46,219 bases of DNA. Origin: Leptospira sp. GTDB taxonomy: Bacteria; Spirochaetota; Leptospiria; Leptospirales; Leptospiraceae. How positions within the stretch are numbered: position 1 is the stretch's first letter; every line of letters starts with the position of its first letter. The DNA is taken from positions 1 to 46,219 of the forward strand of contig JAPZRK010000116.1 in assembly GCA_027531445.1 (NCBI GenBank). The letters are read 5' to 3'. Positions 1 through 8,247 of this stretch are shown in pieces. The notes beneath the pieces are model-generated. The model saw nothing but the letters and a program-made list of their open reading frames with translations. It did not search any database and was not told the origin of the DNA. The position numbers were made by a program, and so were the translations under genes.

Positions 1-509
1 CTCCCTATCCTGCTTTTGTAATTAATTCAAACTATGATCTTTTGATGACAAATAGCGGCTATGATCAGATCATCCATCACTTCGTGGATCAGTCTGTCAG
101 AGACAAACATCGAAATATTCTACGAATTACTTTTGATCCGAAGGGACTGAGTCAATACATTCAAAATTGGGCTATCATTTCCTCATTTCTATTAAAAAGA
201 ATATGGGAGGAGGCCGTATCTACGAAAAATGAAAGGTTATTAGATCTTCACGATGAACTTAAAAAAAATGCACCAACGAACGAACATAATACTGTTTTAG
301 TTGAGCCTTTACTTCCTGTAATGTTACTTAGTCTTAAGAAGGATCAAATCGAAGCTGATTTTTTTACAACGATCACAACACTCGGAACACCCTTGGATCT
401 CACGTCACAAGAACTTCGTATCGAATCTTTGTTTCCTGCAAATGTCCCAACGGAAAAGTTATTTCAGAGTTCAGATCGAACGGAAATACGGCGAAATTTC
501 ACTTTCTAG
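1..509 (+). CDS. XRE-family transcriptional regulator with MmyB-like ligand-binding domain (3' part only)
   Basis: The reading frame is open from base 3, so the gene enters from the left edge and only its C-terminal part is present. The first TTG at 42 is internal: the residues before it (PAFVINSNYDLL) continue the same domain. The stretch FFTTITTLGTPLDLTSQELR followed by IESLFPAN is typical of the C-terminal MmyB-like ligand-binding domain found behind Cro/C1-type helix-turn-helix domains; the DNA-binding half would lie outside the window. Such proteins are probable ligand-responsive repressors or activators; the ligand cannot be told. The 3' end overlaps the convergent opgH gene by 39 bp, and no terminator separates them. 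Confidence 0.75.
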   Translation, partial: PYPAFVINSNYDLLMTNSGYDQIIHHFVDQSVRDKHRNILRITFDPKGLSQYIQNWAIISSFLLKRIWEEAVSTKNERLLDLHDELKKNAPTNEHNTVLVEPLLPVMLLSLKKDQIEADFFTTITTLGTPLDLTSQELRIESLFPANVPTEKLFQSSDRTEIRRNFTF

Positions 510-2501
510 TGTCCTCCAATATTTTGAGTGGAAGTAAAGTAGCGCATTTCTGTTATTTAAAATCCGATTTTGTTCCCATTTGCTTATAGAGTTTGGCCCT
601 CCTTTTAGCATTGTATCACATAATTTTTCCAAGGATAATTGTGTCCTTTTCGTTTCCATTAGGCGTTCTCTCACCATAAAAAGATGGTAACTAAAAAATT
701 TTGGATGAGTAAGGATGAGTTTTAGCGCATTCTCTTCTGTGATCACTGGTTCAGAAATCGGATAAGCCGAGATAGATGTTAGTTCTTTGTCTGAATTCTG
801 CGAAATAGATTGAAGTGGCGTCGAAGTAAAATAGGCAAGCAATGGAGAGATCATCCAAGAAAACCAAATTGGAGAAAGCCAGTAGAACAAGATCAATTCC
901 TGCAAGAACAATACAATGGCAACGAAAACACCAAATAGAAAAGTTAATTGAAATGTTTGAAATGCAGAGACGAATGAGATGCGTTTTTTAGTTGTTCGGT
1001 TCTGAGTTTTCCAGATTACCTTTTTTCCGAGTAGTGTATATAGTACAAATTGTACGTTCATAAACATGCTCGTTGGGGCCATAAAAAAAGATATAATCGT
1101 CTCCTTGAGAAAGAAATTCAAAGTTTCAAATCTAGACTTGAAATGAGTCGAGGGCCTTATGATTTCAAACAATAAGGCTATAATTTTTGGTAAAAACAAT
1201 AATGAAAGAGTGAGCAGTTGCAATTGGATCGCTTTTTCTAAATAAAATTCTTTAAAAATAATTTCAAAGTCTTTCGAATTGAATGCCAATCGGAAAAATC
1301 GAAGATCGTCTAAGTAAAGTAAAGTGGAAAAACCGATAAAAAGTAACCAAAAGACACTGGATAGATACGAAAAAATACCAAGTAAAATCGAAATTTTAGA
1401 ATGAAAGTTTAGCTCACGCGCACCTAAAAACCAAAAATGTTGTAAATTTCCCTGGCACCATCTCTGGTCTCTTTGTAAAGATTCGAGCCATGTTGGTGGA
1501 TACTCTTCATAACTTCCAAGATTATCTAAAGTAAATAGAACAGAATATCCTGCCTTACGAATGAGTGCAGATTCGATCGTATCATGGCTTAAAATTTTCC
1601 CACCCAATGCACCTAACTTCGGTAATTTTGGCAAAGCACAATGGTCAATGAAAGGTTCCAGTCGAATGATCGCATTATGCCCCCAAAAAGAGCTGGAGTT
1701 CATTTGCCAGTAGCTTGCGCCAGATAGATAGTATTTACTAAATAAAATTTGAGAGTTTTGAAACAATTTTTGAAAGTAGGTTTGAGTTTTGTATATTATC
1801 GGATTTGTCTGGAGGATGCCGATGGTGGGTTCTGCTTCCATCTTTTTTGCCAGCAAAAGCATGCTACTTGCATCCATATAACTGTCTGCATCTAAGACTA
1901 TCATATAACGATAGTTTTTTCCATACCTTCTGCAAAAATCCGAAACATTTCCACTCTTTCCATTTGTATTTGATTTTCGTCGGCGGTAGTAGATACGTCC
2001 GAATCCATCCGTTTGATTGAGCAGGTCAAAAAATTTAGTTTCTTCTTGTAACCATATATGCGTTTTATTGGTGTCGCTTAAGATAAAAAAATCAAAAGAT
2101 TTGGAATCCTCAAAAGTATTTAATTCATTAAACATTTTAGTGATTCGAACAAAAACTTCGTCTGGATTTTCGTTATAAACAGGAATAATGACCGCAACCG
2201 GTGCTGAATTTAAGGATATGGATTTCAATTCATCTTCATTGAGACGGCAGCGATACGGGTCTCCACCCTTTAAAGATTGAAAGAAACCAAATAAAGCGAT
2301 ACATGCCCCGTAAGATAGGTGGAGAAAAAGGAGTGAAAACGTAAAAAGTAAAAAAGCATCAATCCAATCAAATTGTCGAAATGTTAGAAATTCATAATAT
2401 ATATACATTCCAAAACCTGATACCAAATTTACCATCCCCCAAAAGCTAAATAAGCGGAAGGTATACGGATTTAATTCTATTTTTGGTAAAAGTTTTGTCA
2501 T
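471..2501 (-). CDS. opgH: Glucans biosynthesis glucosyltransferase H (OpgH/MdoH)
   Basis: Inner-membrane family 2 glycosyltransferase predicted to polymerise the beta-glucan backbone of osmoregulated periplasmic glucans from UDP-glucose. The 676-residue protein has two N-terminal membrane segments (about 15-37 and 46-73), a cytoplasmic GT2 domain, and several C-terminal membrane segments (about 373-556). Catalytic motifs are visible: PVYNEN at 107-112, SDTN near 142, DAD at 204-206, SHD ending at D307 and the QxxRW signature QRDQRW at 343-348 followed by CQGNLQH. It is shorter than the roughly 850-residue enterobacterial protein, mainly at the N terminus. It is the third gene of opgG - small membrane protein - opgH, starting 49 bp after its neighbour. 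No clear ribosome binding site precedes the ATG. Confidence 0.9.
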   Translation of the reverse strand: MTKLLPKIELNPYTFRLFSFWGMVNLVSGFGMYIYYEFLTFRQFDWIDAFLLFTFSLLFLHLSYGACIALFGFFQSLKGGDPYRCRLNEDELKSISLNSAPVAVIIPVYNENPDEVFVRITKMFNELNTFEDSKSFDFFILSDTNKTHIWLQEETKFFDLLNQTDGFGRIYYRRRKSNTNGKSGNVSDFCRRYGKNYRYMIVLDADSYMDASSMLLLAKKMEAEPTIGILQTNPIIYKTQTYFQKLFQNSQILFSKYYLSGASYWQMNSSSFWGHNAIIRLEPFIDHCALPKLPKLGALGGKILSHDTIESALIRKAGYSVLFTLDNLGSYEEYPPTWLESLQRDQRWCQGNLQHFWFLGARELNFHSKISILLGIFSYLSSVFWLLFIGFSTLLYLDDLRFFRLAFNSKDFEIIFKEFYLEKAIQLQLLTLSLLFLPKIIALLFEIIRPSTHFKSRFETLNFFLKETIISFFMAPTSMFMNVQFVLYTLLGKKVIWKTQNRTTKKRISFVSAFQTFQLTFLFGVFVAIVLFLQELILFYWLSPIWFSWMISPLLAYFTSTPLQSISQNSDKELTSISAYPISEPVITEENALKLILTHPKFFSYHLFMVRERLMETKRTQLSLEKLCDTMLKGGPNSISKWEQNRILNNRNALLYFHSKYWRTLESEISPYFRSI

Positions 2502-2550
2502 AATGTAAAGTTATTGAATTGATTAACGTAATTTCATTGTAAATAAAATG

Positions 2551-3003
2551 CTAATAAAGTAAATAATAGAAAATCACTGAATAAACAAATACCCAAAAGA
2601 TTGTTGTGTAAATTAGAGTCTTTCGATCAATTCGATCTTCGCTCAATTTGACAAATCCTGCGAAGTCAATGGGCCTCGGAACCATCTTGCCAAAACCTTT
2701 GTTTCGTGAGGAAAATTGATCTTTTAGAATGTGCGCTATTTCCTGAAAGTTTGAACGACCAAAGAATGGCTCTAAAAGGATCCGATCGTGGGCAATGTCT
2801 GGAAAATTGTCTACATTCAACTGAAATTTCTCTCGTGCACGTGATTCGAGCAATAAGTCAAGTCGATCCATCGCTTGCTTCAAATCCAGATTTGGATTTT
2901 CTTGGATTACCTCTCTAATCGTATCAGCGATTTGGAGAGGATCTCGGTAACCGAGAGCACGTAGTCGCTTTTCAATTTGCAAATGACAAGGATTAGTTTG
3001 CAT
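2551..3003 (-). CDS. Small C-terminally anchored membrane protein between opgG and opgH
   Basis: Unrecognised 150-residue protein. Residues 1-125 are hydrophilic and charged with likely helices (an acidic and Leu-rich stretch around 25-55), and residues about 129-149 form a single very hydrophobic segment at the extreme C terminus, so it is probably tail-anchored with its bulk in the cytoplasm. There is no signal peptide. Its ATG lies inside the end of opgG (11 bp overlap), which suggests translational coupling, and opgH follows 49 bp later. The position implies a role with periplasmic glucan synthesis, for example as an accessory or regulatory partner of OpgH; that is inference from context only. 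No known domain was recognised. Confidence 0.8.
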   Translation of the reverse strand: MQTNPCHLQIEKRLRALGYRDPLQIADTIREVIQENPNLDLKQAMDRLDLLLESRAREKFQLNVDNFPDIAHDRILLEPFFGRSNFQEIAHILKDQFSSRNKGFGKMVPRPIDFAGFVKLSEDRIDRKTLIYTTIFWVFVYSVIFYYLLY

Positions 3004-4558
3004 TGTCCCAAGTAGTGATCCAAATTTCGCTGATCACATCTTCTTTGTCTTTGAGATAAGCCTTGAGTTCCGTGGGTTTAGAGCCAACCTTAGGAGGAAT
3101 CTGAAAGCTAAGGCGAAATTTTTCAGTCTCAGGAATTTTGATAATGGATACATTGGAAACCTCGGTAGGTTCGTTCCAAGATTCAACAACGGGAGTAGGG
3201 AGGTTTTCCTCAGTATAGGATTGAAGTTTGTCGCCTTTAAAATCAATTAAAAACTGCCTCTCTCCATCTTTGCCATAATTTGTTCGTGTGGCGACCACAT
3301 AACCTAATTTTCTAGGCGGTGACACATTCCAAGAAATTGTATAATTGATATGATAAGGTTCGCCCACTTCGGGAACATTTGTTGGTACCCAAAAGAGTGT
3401 TACATTATCATCAGAGTCTTGTTTTGTGGGAAATCTAAATAAGTGCAATTGTCCTTTACCCAATGAAGATTCTGGTTCAACCCAGGCACTTGGTCTGAGT
3501 TGGTATTTCATGTTCGTATCTTCATAACTCGCAAAGTCTCTATCTCTTTGAACTAGACCGAAACCTTTTGGATTCTCTAAGTCAATCGCATGGATATTGG
3601 GTTTTTTGGGATTGTCTATGGGTCTCCAATAAACCTCTCCATTTTCTGTTTGGAATTGTAATCCGTCTGAGTCATGAACTTCAGGATAGGCCTGTCCTTG
3701 AGGTATTTGAGAGTTTTCTCCATACCAAAACATACTTGTTAGAGGGGCAATTCCAAGTTTTTCTACGGGACGCCTTAAATAAATTTCAGCAGTAACTACT
3801 GATTTAGATGTTTCACCAGGAGTGATTTCAAATAGGTAGGCTCCAGTTATCGATTTACCATCCATAAGAGCAAACACTCTAATCTTTGAATCGAATCCGC
3901 TTGGTTTTTGAATCCAAAATTCCTTAAAAACAGGAAATTCCTCTTGGACATTCGGCATTCCTGTGTTGATGCTGATCCCTCTGGCGGAAAGACCATAGAA
4001 TTGACCTTTGGATACCACTCTAAAATACGTTGCACCCTGGAATACGGCAAACTCATCTGTGTGTTCATTTGTATTGATTGGATAGTGAATCTTAAAACCA
4101 GTATGTCCAATTTCGGGGCTGAGTTTGATATTACCAACCTCACTCCAATCAAAGTATTCTTCTAAAAAAGGAATACGAGAATAATAACTACCTATTAATT
4201 CGTTCAGATTGACTGAATAATTATATAAGTGACCCGGTGGCATAAACTGAATTTGAAATTCATTGCCTTCACTTCGCCAAAGAGACCTTTCCGTCAAAAA
4301 TCGAATATTCTTATATCGATCATAGGGTAAAGAAGCCAGTTCTTTGGATGTATGAGATTTAATTTCTACAAAAGGCGTTTCTAAAAGTTTTTTTGCTTTT
4401 TCTTTGAGCAAGTCAAAGTCCATCCGCGGACGAACGAGTTCATGTGGGGCCTGTATTGATACATTCCCTTTGTCATTATTTAGGTTAGGATCTTTTTTGA
4501 TACCTGTCGAAATGAGAAATGCCGCAATGGCCCCGAGTATTAGATTTACTAAGCCCAC
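2993..4558 (-). CDS. opgG: Periplasmic glucan biosynthesis protein G (OpgG/MdoG)
   Basis: A 521-residue OpgG/OpgD-family protein, close to the E. coli length (511). An N-terminal hydrophobic segment (residues 3-19, LVNLILGAIAAFLISTG) acts as signal peptide or anchor; the conserved periplasmic domain follows from about residue 48 (FDLLKEKAKKLLETPF), with family-typical stretches such as YDRYKNIRF, LWRSEG and EVYWRPIDNP. OpgG is needed in the periplasm for glucan backbone formation or branching together with OpgH. The start is GTG; no Shine-Dalgarno sequence lies at a useful distance from it, while a strong one upstream serves a three-codon ORF (see separate entry). First gene of the opgG - small protein - opgH operon. 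Confidence 0.9.
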   Translation of the reverse strand: MGLVNLILGAIAAFLISTGIKKDPNLNNDKGNVSIQAPHELVRPRMDFDLLKEKAKKLLETPFVEIKSHTSKELASLPYDRYKNIRFLTERSLWRSEGNEFQIQFMPPGHLYNYSVNLNELIGSYYSRIPFLEEYFDWSEVGNIKLSPEIGHTGFKIHYPINTNEHTDEFAVFQGATYFRVVSKGQFYGLSARGISINTGMPNVQEEFPVFKEFWIQKPSGFDSKIRVFALMDGKSITGAYLFEITPGETSKSVVTAEIYLRRPVEKLGIAPLTSMFWYGENSQIPQGQAYPEVHDSDGLQFQTENGEVYWRPIDNPKKPNIHAIDLENPKGFGLVQRDRDFASYEDTNMKYQLRPSAWVEPESSLGKGQLHLFRFPTKQDSDDNVTLFWVPTNVPEVGEPYHINYTISWNVSPPRKLGYVVATRTNYGKDGERQFLIDFKGDKLQSYTEENLPTPVVESWNEPTEVSNVSIIKIPETEKFRLSFQIPPKVGSKPTELKAYLKDKEDVISEIWITTWDNAN

Positions 4559-4569
4559 TGAGTCATTTT

Positions 4570-4594
4570 TTATAAGGACATAATTATTTCCTCT
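4570..4594 (-). promoter_or_regulatory. Minimal upstream ORF (ATG TCC TTA TAA) with Shine-Dalgarno ahead of opgG
   Basis: On the minus strand AGAGGA (4594-4589) precedes by seven bases an ATG at 4581 that opens a three-codon ORF (Met-Ser-Leu-stop, ending 4570). The opgG GTG at 4558 is eleven bases further on and in another frame. The in-frame sequence upstream of the GTG has no ATG, GTG or TTG before a TAA. The best ribosome binding site therefore appears to belong to the mini-ORF. Translation of opgG might depend on re-initiation; this is an inference. Confidence 0.4.
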
Positions 4595-4651
4595 GTTTTT
4601 TTCTCGTTAATTGTCATTCAAATGTCATGAAATCGGGTATGGAATCTATAT

Positions 4652-6397
4652 TCAATTTCCTAAATGTGATTCCAAAAATTTACCATAACCTTTTTCTTTT
4701 CCAAGTTTAGAGACAGGTTTTCCTTGATCTACTGCGAGTTTACCTTGTATGAAAACTTTTTTAATCGTGTCATCATTTCTTCTGACCCAACGTTTGTAAT
4801 TTTCCATAAATGGCATGGAGGCTTCCACATCCTTTGCTAAGTCATCGTTTAGTTTTTTTGGATCAATTAAAACAAGATCCGCACGTTTTCCGACTTTGAT
4901 GTAACCTGCATCTATACCAAACCAATCCGAAATTTCACCTGTAAGTCGATGGACGGCATGTTCCATTGACATAAACGGGGAATTTAATTTTTCTGCATCA
5001 TATGCCAGTTTCAACATTCGAAGTGGAAAATTATAGTGAGCCATACCTCTGAGGTGAGCTCCCGCATCCGAAAATCCAATTAGGATATCAGGATGTGATA
5101 CAATTTGTTGTAAGGGTTTTAATCTTCGATTGGCCATGACAGTATACCAACGTATCGCATTTCCATGTTCTGCGATAAGATCTAAAAAGGCAGTTACTGA
5201 ATGAACTTTTCGTTCTTTGGCTATTTGATCGATGGTTTTTCCAACAAGTGAAGTATCCGGTGCCGATACCACTGTGGTTTCCTTAAAATCACGGTGAAAC
5301 ACTCGAGGTAAAAACCAATTCGTCCATTGTTTTTTAAACCAGGATCGATATTTTGGATCTTTCATGAGTTGTTTTCGTTCCAATTCGTCTTCAATATGAT
5401 TTGCAGCCGCTCCGGCACCAAACTCTTCGAATACGACTACATCCATTCCATCTGCATAAAGATCAAATGGTTCCGGTAGAGACTGAAAGCGGAAGTCTGC
5501 ACCAAATACTTTGTTTACGATGCGTCCGATCCATCCTAAGAGTTTATATAACGTGGGGTCGTAGTTCACATCCATCAATGAAATGATGGTTGTCTTTAGA
5601 GGTTTTCGAAATATACCAAGAGCCTCCCATAAAAACATTAACACATTTATTTTTGTAGAAACATTGGGAACACCTTGAAATATTTTCCCACGTTTTCTCA
5701 GTGTTTGGTTGAGGCTTTGGTATTCGCTCCAGCTTGCAAAAGTTGAGGGTAAGGGTCTGGAACGAAACCTACTTCCATCCATTTTGTCCCATACTAAGGT
5801 ATTGATTGACATTCCTAAAAACCCAGCATCTAGAGCTTCATTCAAATGTTTCTGCATTTGATCCAATTCTTGTTGGGTAGGGGATTCACCCTTTGTAAGT
5901 GCTCGTTCCAACCCCATAACATGTGTTCTGATGGCTGAATGACCGGCAAATGAGACGACATTCGGTCCCAAAGGTAGGGAATTCAAATGGTCTTTGTACT
6001 CTTTGGCACTGTTCCAATTTTTTTTGGCCTGAAGGATATCTAATACATTTTTTCTTGGAATGGCTTCGACTCTACTAAACATATCAGCCAGATCTTCTGG
6101 TTCACCAATGGCGAGACTGAGTGAACAACTTCCCAAAGCGATCGTTGTTACGCCATGCCGAACAGACTCAGACAAGTCTGGGGACACTTCAATCTCGGCA
6201 TCATAATGTGTATGGAAGTCGATAAAGCCAGGTGTGAGCCATAGACCATCTGCATTTATGGTCTCATCAACGTTTGTTGGTTCGATATGCGGTGAGATTT
6301 CCTGAACGATACCATCTTTAATTCGTAGATCACCAATAAAAGATTTTGATTTGGAGCCGTCGAAGATACGTGCGCCTTGGATTACTGTGGAATTCAT
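4652..6397 (-). CDS. Amidohydrolase family protein, D-aminoacylase type
   Basis: Cytoplasmic metal-dependent amidohydrolase of the group annotated as N-acyl-D-amino-acid deacylase/D-aminoacylase; the substrate cannot be read from sequence. The metal-binding HxH is in GFIDFHTHYD (HTH at 62-64 from the start used here), and a second conserved stretch, GFSDAGAHLRG, holds the later catalytic Asp. The C-terminal VGKRADLVLID is the usual end of the small beta domain. Length is about 581 residues. The start was placed at ATG 6397 and not at an upstream GTG at 6415, because an AGGAGG box (6409-6404) sits six bases before it and would otherwise be inside the coding region. It has its own upstream region of 93 bp after the NHL lipoprotein gene and is transcribed away from opgG. 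Confidence 0.85.
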   Translation of the reverse strand: MNSTVIQGARIFDGSKSKSFIGDLRIKDGIVQEISPHIEPTNVDETINADGLWLTPGFIDFHTHYDAEIEVSPDLSESVRHGVTTIALGSCSLSLAIGEPEDLADMFSRVEAIPRKNVLDILQAKKNWNSAKEYKDHLNSLPLGPNVVSFAGHSAIRTHVMGLERALTKGESPTQQELDQMQKHLNEALDAGFLGMSINTLVWDKMDGSRFRSRPLPSTFASWSEYQSLNQTLRKRGKIFQGVPNVSTKINVLMFLWEALGIFRKPLKTTIISLMDVNYDPTLYKLLGWIGRIVNKVFGADFRFQSLPEPFDLYADGMDVVVFEEFGAGAAANHIEDELERKQLMKDPKYRSWFKKQWTNWFLPRVFHRDFKETTVVSAPDTSLVGKTIDQIAKERKVHSVTAFLDLIAEHGNAIRWYTVMANRRLKPLQQIVSHPDILIGFSDAGAHLRGMAHYNFPLRMLKLAYDAEKLNSPFMSMEHAVHRLTGEISDWFGIDAGYIKVGKRADLVLIDPKKLNDDLAKDVEASMPFMENYKRWVRRNDDTIKKVFIQGKLAVDQGKPVSKLGKEKGYGKFLESHLGN

Positions 6398-6403
6398 CGA
6401 AAA

Positions 6404-6409
6404 CCTCCT
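6404..6409 (-). promoter_or_regulatory. Ribosome binding site deciding the amidohydrolase start
   Basis: Perfect AGGAGG on the minus strand, six bases before the ATG at 6397. It lies within a longer open frame beginning GTG at 6415 and so argues for the shorter protein. Confidence 0.8.
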
Positions 6410-6458
6410 GGTCACAGGACTGAAACTAGGACAAAATGATGACAGAATGTCGTAAATT

Positions 6459-6464
6459 TGTCAA
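6459..6464 (-). promoter_or_regulatory. Possible -35 box for the amidohydrolase gene
   Basis: The minus strand has a consensus TTGACA here, 62 bases before the amidohydrolase ATG, in the gap after the NHL lipoprotein gene. No good TATAAT-like -10 follows at 16-18 bases (only TCATCA/TCATTT-like sequence), so the promoter is tentative. Confidence 0.3.
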
Positions 6465-6490
6465 GACTGAAACAAGAATTAAGTTCTTTT

Positions 6491-8236
6491 TTAATATGTG
6501 ATCTTGCGTATTGTATGGTTGTGTCGATCAGAAAAGAATAAAGAATTTCCATCTGTCGTTATTGAAGTGTCACAATTTAACGTATTACAAAACCTAGCTG
6601 TTCCAGGCAAACCCACAGTTCCATCTAACAAGCCATCACTTGCTGGCGTTAAAAATGTTGTGACTGCAAAAGGTGAAGACAAGGAAACCTTTCGTAGCCT
6701 TCTCCCAGTTCCTTCCAGGACATATAAAAAACTTCCGTCCATAGTCAAACCGTAAGGCGAATTAAAAGTAGCAAGACTTCCAGTGGCATTATCTGAGTTC
6801 CCTGACGCACCAGTACCTGCGATGGTGGTTTGAACCAGCGTGTTTAAATTGTATCGTAAGATTGTGTGGTTTCCTGAGTTTGCAATATAAAGATTTGTGC
6901 CATCCGTTGTGATACCATTGGCAGTATTTAGACCTGTAAGTGTAAGTGAACTTGTGATTCCTGTCGCGAGTACGATTTTTTTAATTTGATTATTGGATCT
7001 ATCGGTCACAAAAAGATTTGTTCCATCTGTTGTGAGATAGGTGGGAACATTAAGGCGCGAGGTGCCGATTCCTCCGTCCACATTACCACTGCTACCTGAT
7101 TGACCCGAAAGTAAGGAAACGCCTCCAGTCGAAATATTGATTTTGTTGATGATGTGGTTATTAAAACTGCTTACGTAGACATTGACGCCATCAGTTGCGA
7201 TTCCGTGAGGTCCAGGTGATGTGGCAAGTGTTGTGACCGAATTGTCACCCAAATTGAGCTTTCGTATAGCGCTATTGCTCAAATCAGCGACATAGATAAA
7301 CTGACCATCAGTCGCAATGGCGATAGGATTGTTAAATCTTGCGAGTGTACCTGTATTGTTTGTAAAGCCAGAGGTGACAGTTGGATAAGAACCAGCAATG
7401 GTTGCCAGATTTGCAAAACTTTGACTCAAAGTTGGTGGACTGCTTGAACTAAATAGTGTACCATTAAAGACATATCCATTTACGCATTGAAATGTAATCA
7501 CTGCATGAGCTCCAGAAAGAGTTCCAAAAGGCAATCCTTGCACAGAACAAACTTGAGTTGCGGGTTGCGAAGTTACAGAAACAGAGAAAGAAGAGCCATC
7601 TAACAAAGCAGTTTCGAAATTATTGAAACCCGAACTTGTCAAAGTAAGAGTCTCTGAACCATTATTTCTCAGTGTTAGTATACCGTTCAGGTTTGTGACA
7701 TTCACTCGCACAAAATAAGATCCAGGGATATCTATATTTTTATTAACAATATTTACCGCGGCAGTAACTGTATCTGGAAAAAAAGAATCAGCCGATCTAG
7801 TTGAGAGATCGATCGAATAGCTAGTATCATTTGAGACTCCAACTGTGCCGCGTGCTCCCTCTACTTGAACCGACTGAGGTCTGGTTCCATTTTCTGAAGT
7901 AAATGTCAAATAGGGACGATTGCAAGGAGCCGAGGCAGTCGAAACCGGACTTGAGATTACAATATTTCCTCCGTTTGTTGTATCACTACTGCTTAAACAG
8001 ACATTGACTGCTTCAGAGGGATTGGCTGAGAGGGCCACGGAGAAAGTGGCCTTTACTCCAAATTCATTTGTATTTCCACTGATTGTAGATACAACAATGG
8101 AACCGACGCTTGTTGAAGTGGGTATAGACAATAAACCGAGAAGTAAAGGCGTAGGTCGCATATTGCACGATATAAAAAAAATACAAAATGCGAGATAGGT
8201 CTTCACTTTCATTATAACAATCGGCACCCTTTTCAT
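6491..8236 (-). CDS. Lipoprotein with NHL-repeat beta-propeller
   Basis: Predicted surface or periplasmic lipoprotein of 581 residues. The N terminus has a signal peptide ending in a lipobox (FFISC); the better start may be the internal ATG at 8212 (MKVKTYLAFC), which gives a typical short signal, but neither start has a strong ribosome binding site. After the signal come a Ser/Thr-rich Ig-like region (about 45-170), a single module with the LRNNGSETLTL / QPATQVC pattern (about 175-265), and then from about 275 to the end repeated NHL units built around ATDG-x-x-x-YV-x-D and ITTDGTNLYIAN. Such propellers usually bind protein or polysaccharide; no catalytic site is visible. It starts 11 bp after leuA and so is probably co-transcribed with it. 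Confidence 0.8.
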   Translation of the reverse strand: MKRVPIVIMKVKTYLAFCIFFISCNMRPTPLLLGLLSIPTSTSVGSIVVSTISGNTNEFGVKATFSVALSANPSEAVNVCLSSSDTTNGGNIVISSPVSTASAPCNRPYLTFTSENGTRPQSVQVEGARGTVGVSNDTSYSIDLSTRSADSFFPDTVTAAVNIVNKNIDIPGSYFVRVNVTNLNGILTLRNNGSETLTLTSSGFNNFETALLDGSSFSVSVTSQPATQVCSVQGLPFGTLSGAHAVITFQCVNGYVFNGTLFSSSSPPTLSQSFANLATIAGSYPTVTSGFTNNTGTLARFNNPIAIATDGQFIYVADLSNSAIRKLNLGDNSVTTLATSPGPHGIATDGVNVYVSSFNNHIINKINISTGGVSLLSGQSGSSGNVDGGIGTSRLNVPTYLTTDGTNLFVTDRSNNQIKKIVLATGITSSLTLTGLNTANGITTDGTNLYIANSGNHTILRYNLNTLVQTTIAGTGASGNSDNATGSLATFNSPYGLTMDGSFLYVLEGTGRRLRKVSLSSPFAVTTFLTPASDGLLDGTVGLPGTARFCNTLNCDTSITTDGNSLFFSDRHNHTIRKITY

Positions 8237-8247
8237 TTTCTAGTTCA

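Noticed and set aside
42..509. TTG at 42 as a real gene start
   Set aside because: The same frame is open to base 3 and the residues before the TTG continue the MmyB-like domain, so the gene starts outside the window.
1805..2020. 71-codon plus-strand ORF inside opgH
   Set aside because: Antisense to the conserved glycosyltransferase domain with no ribosome binding site; overlapping shadow.
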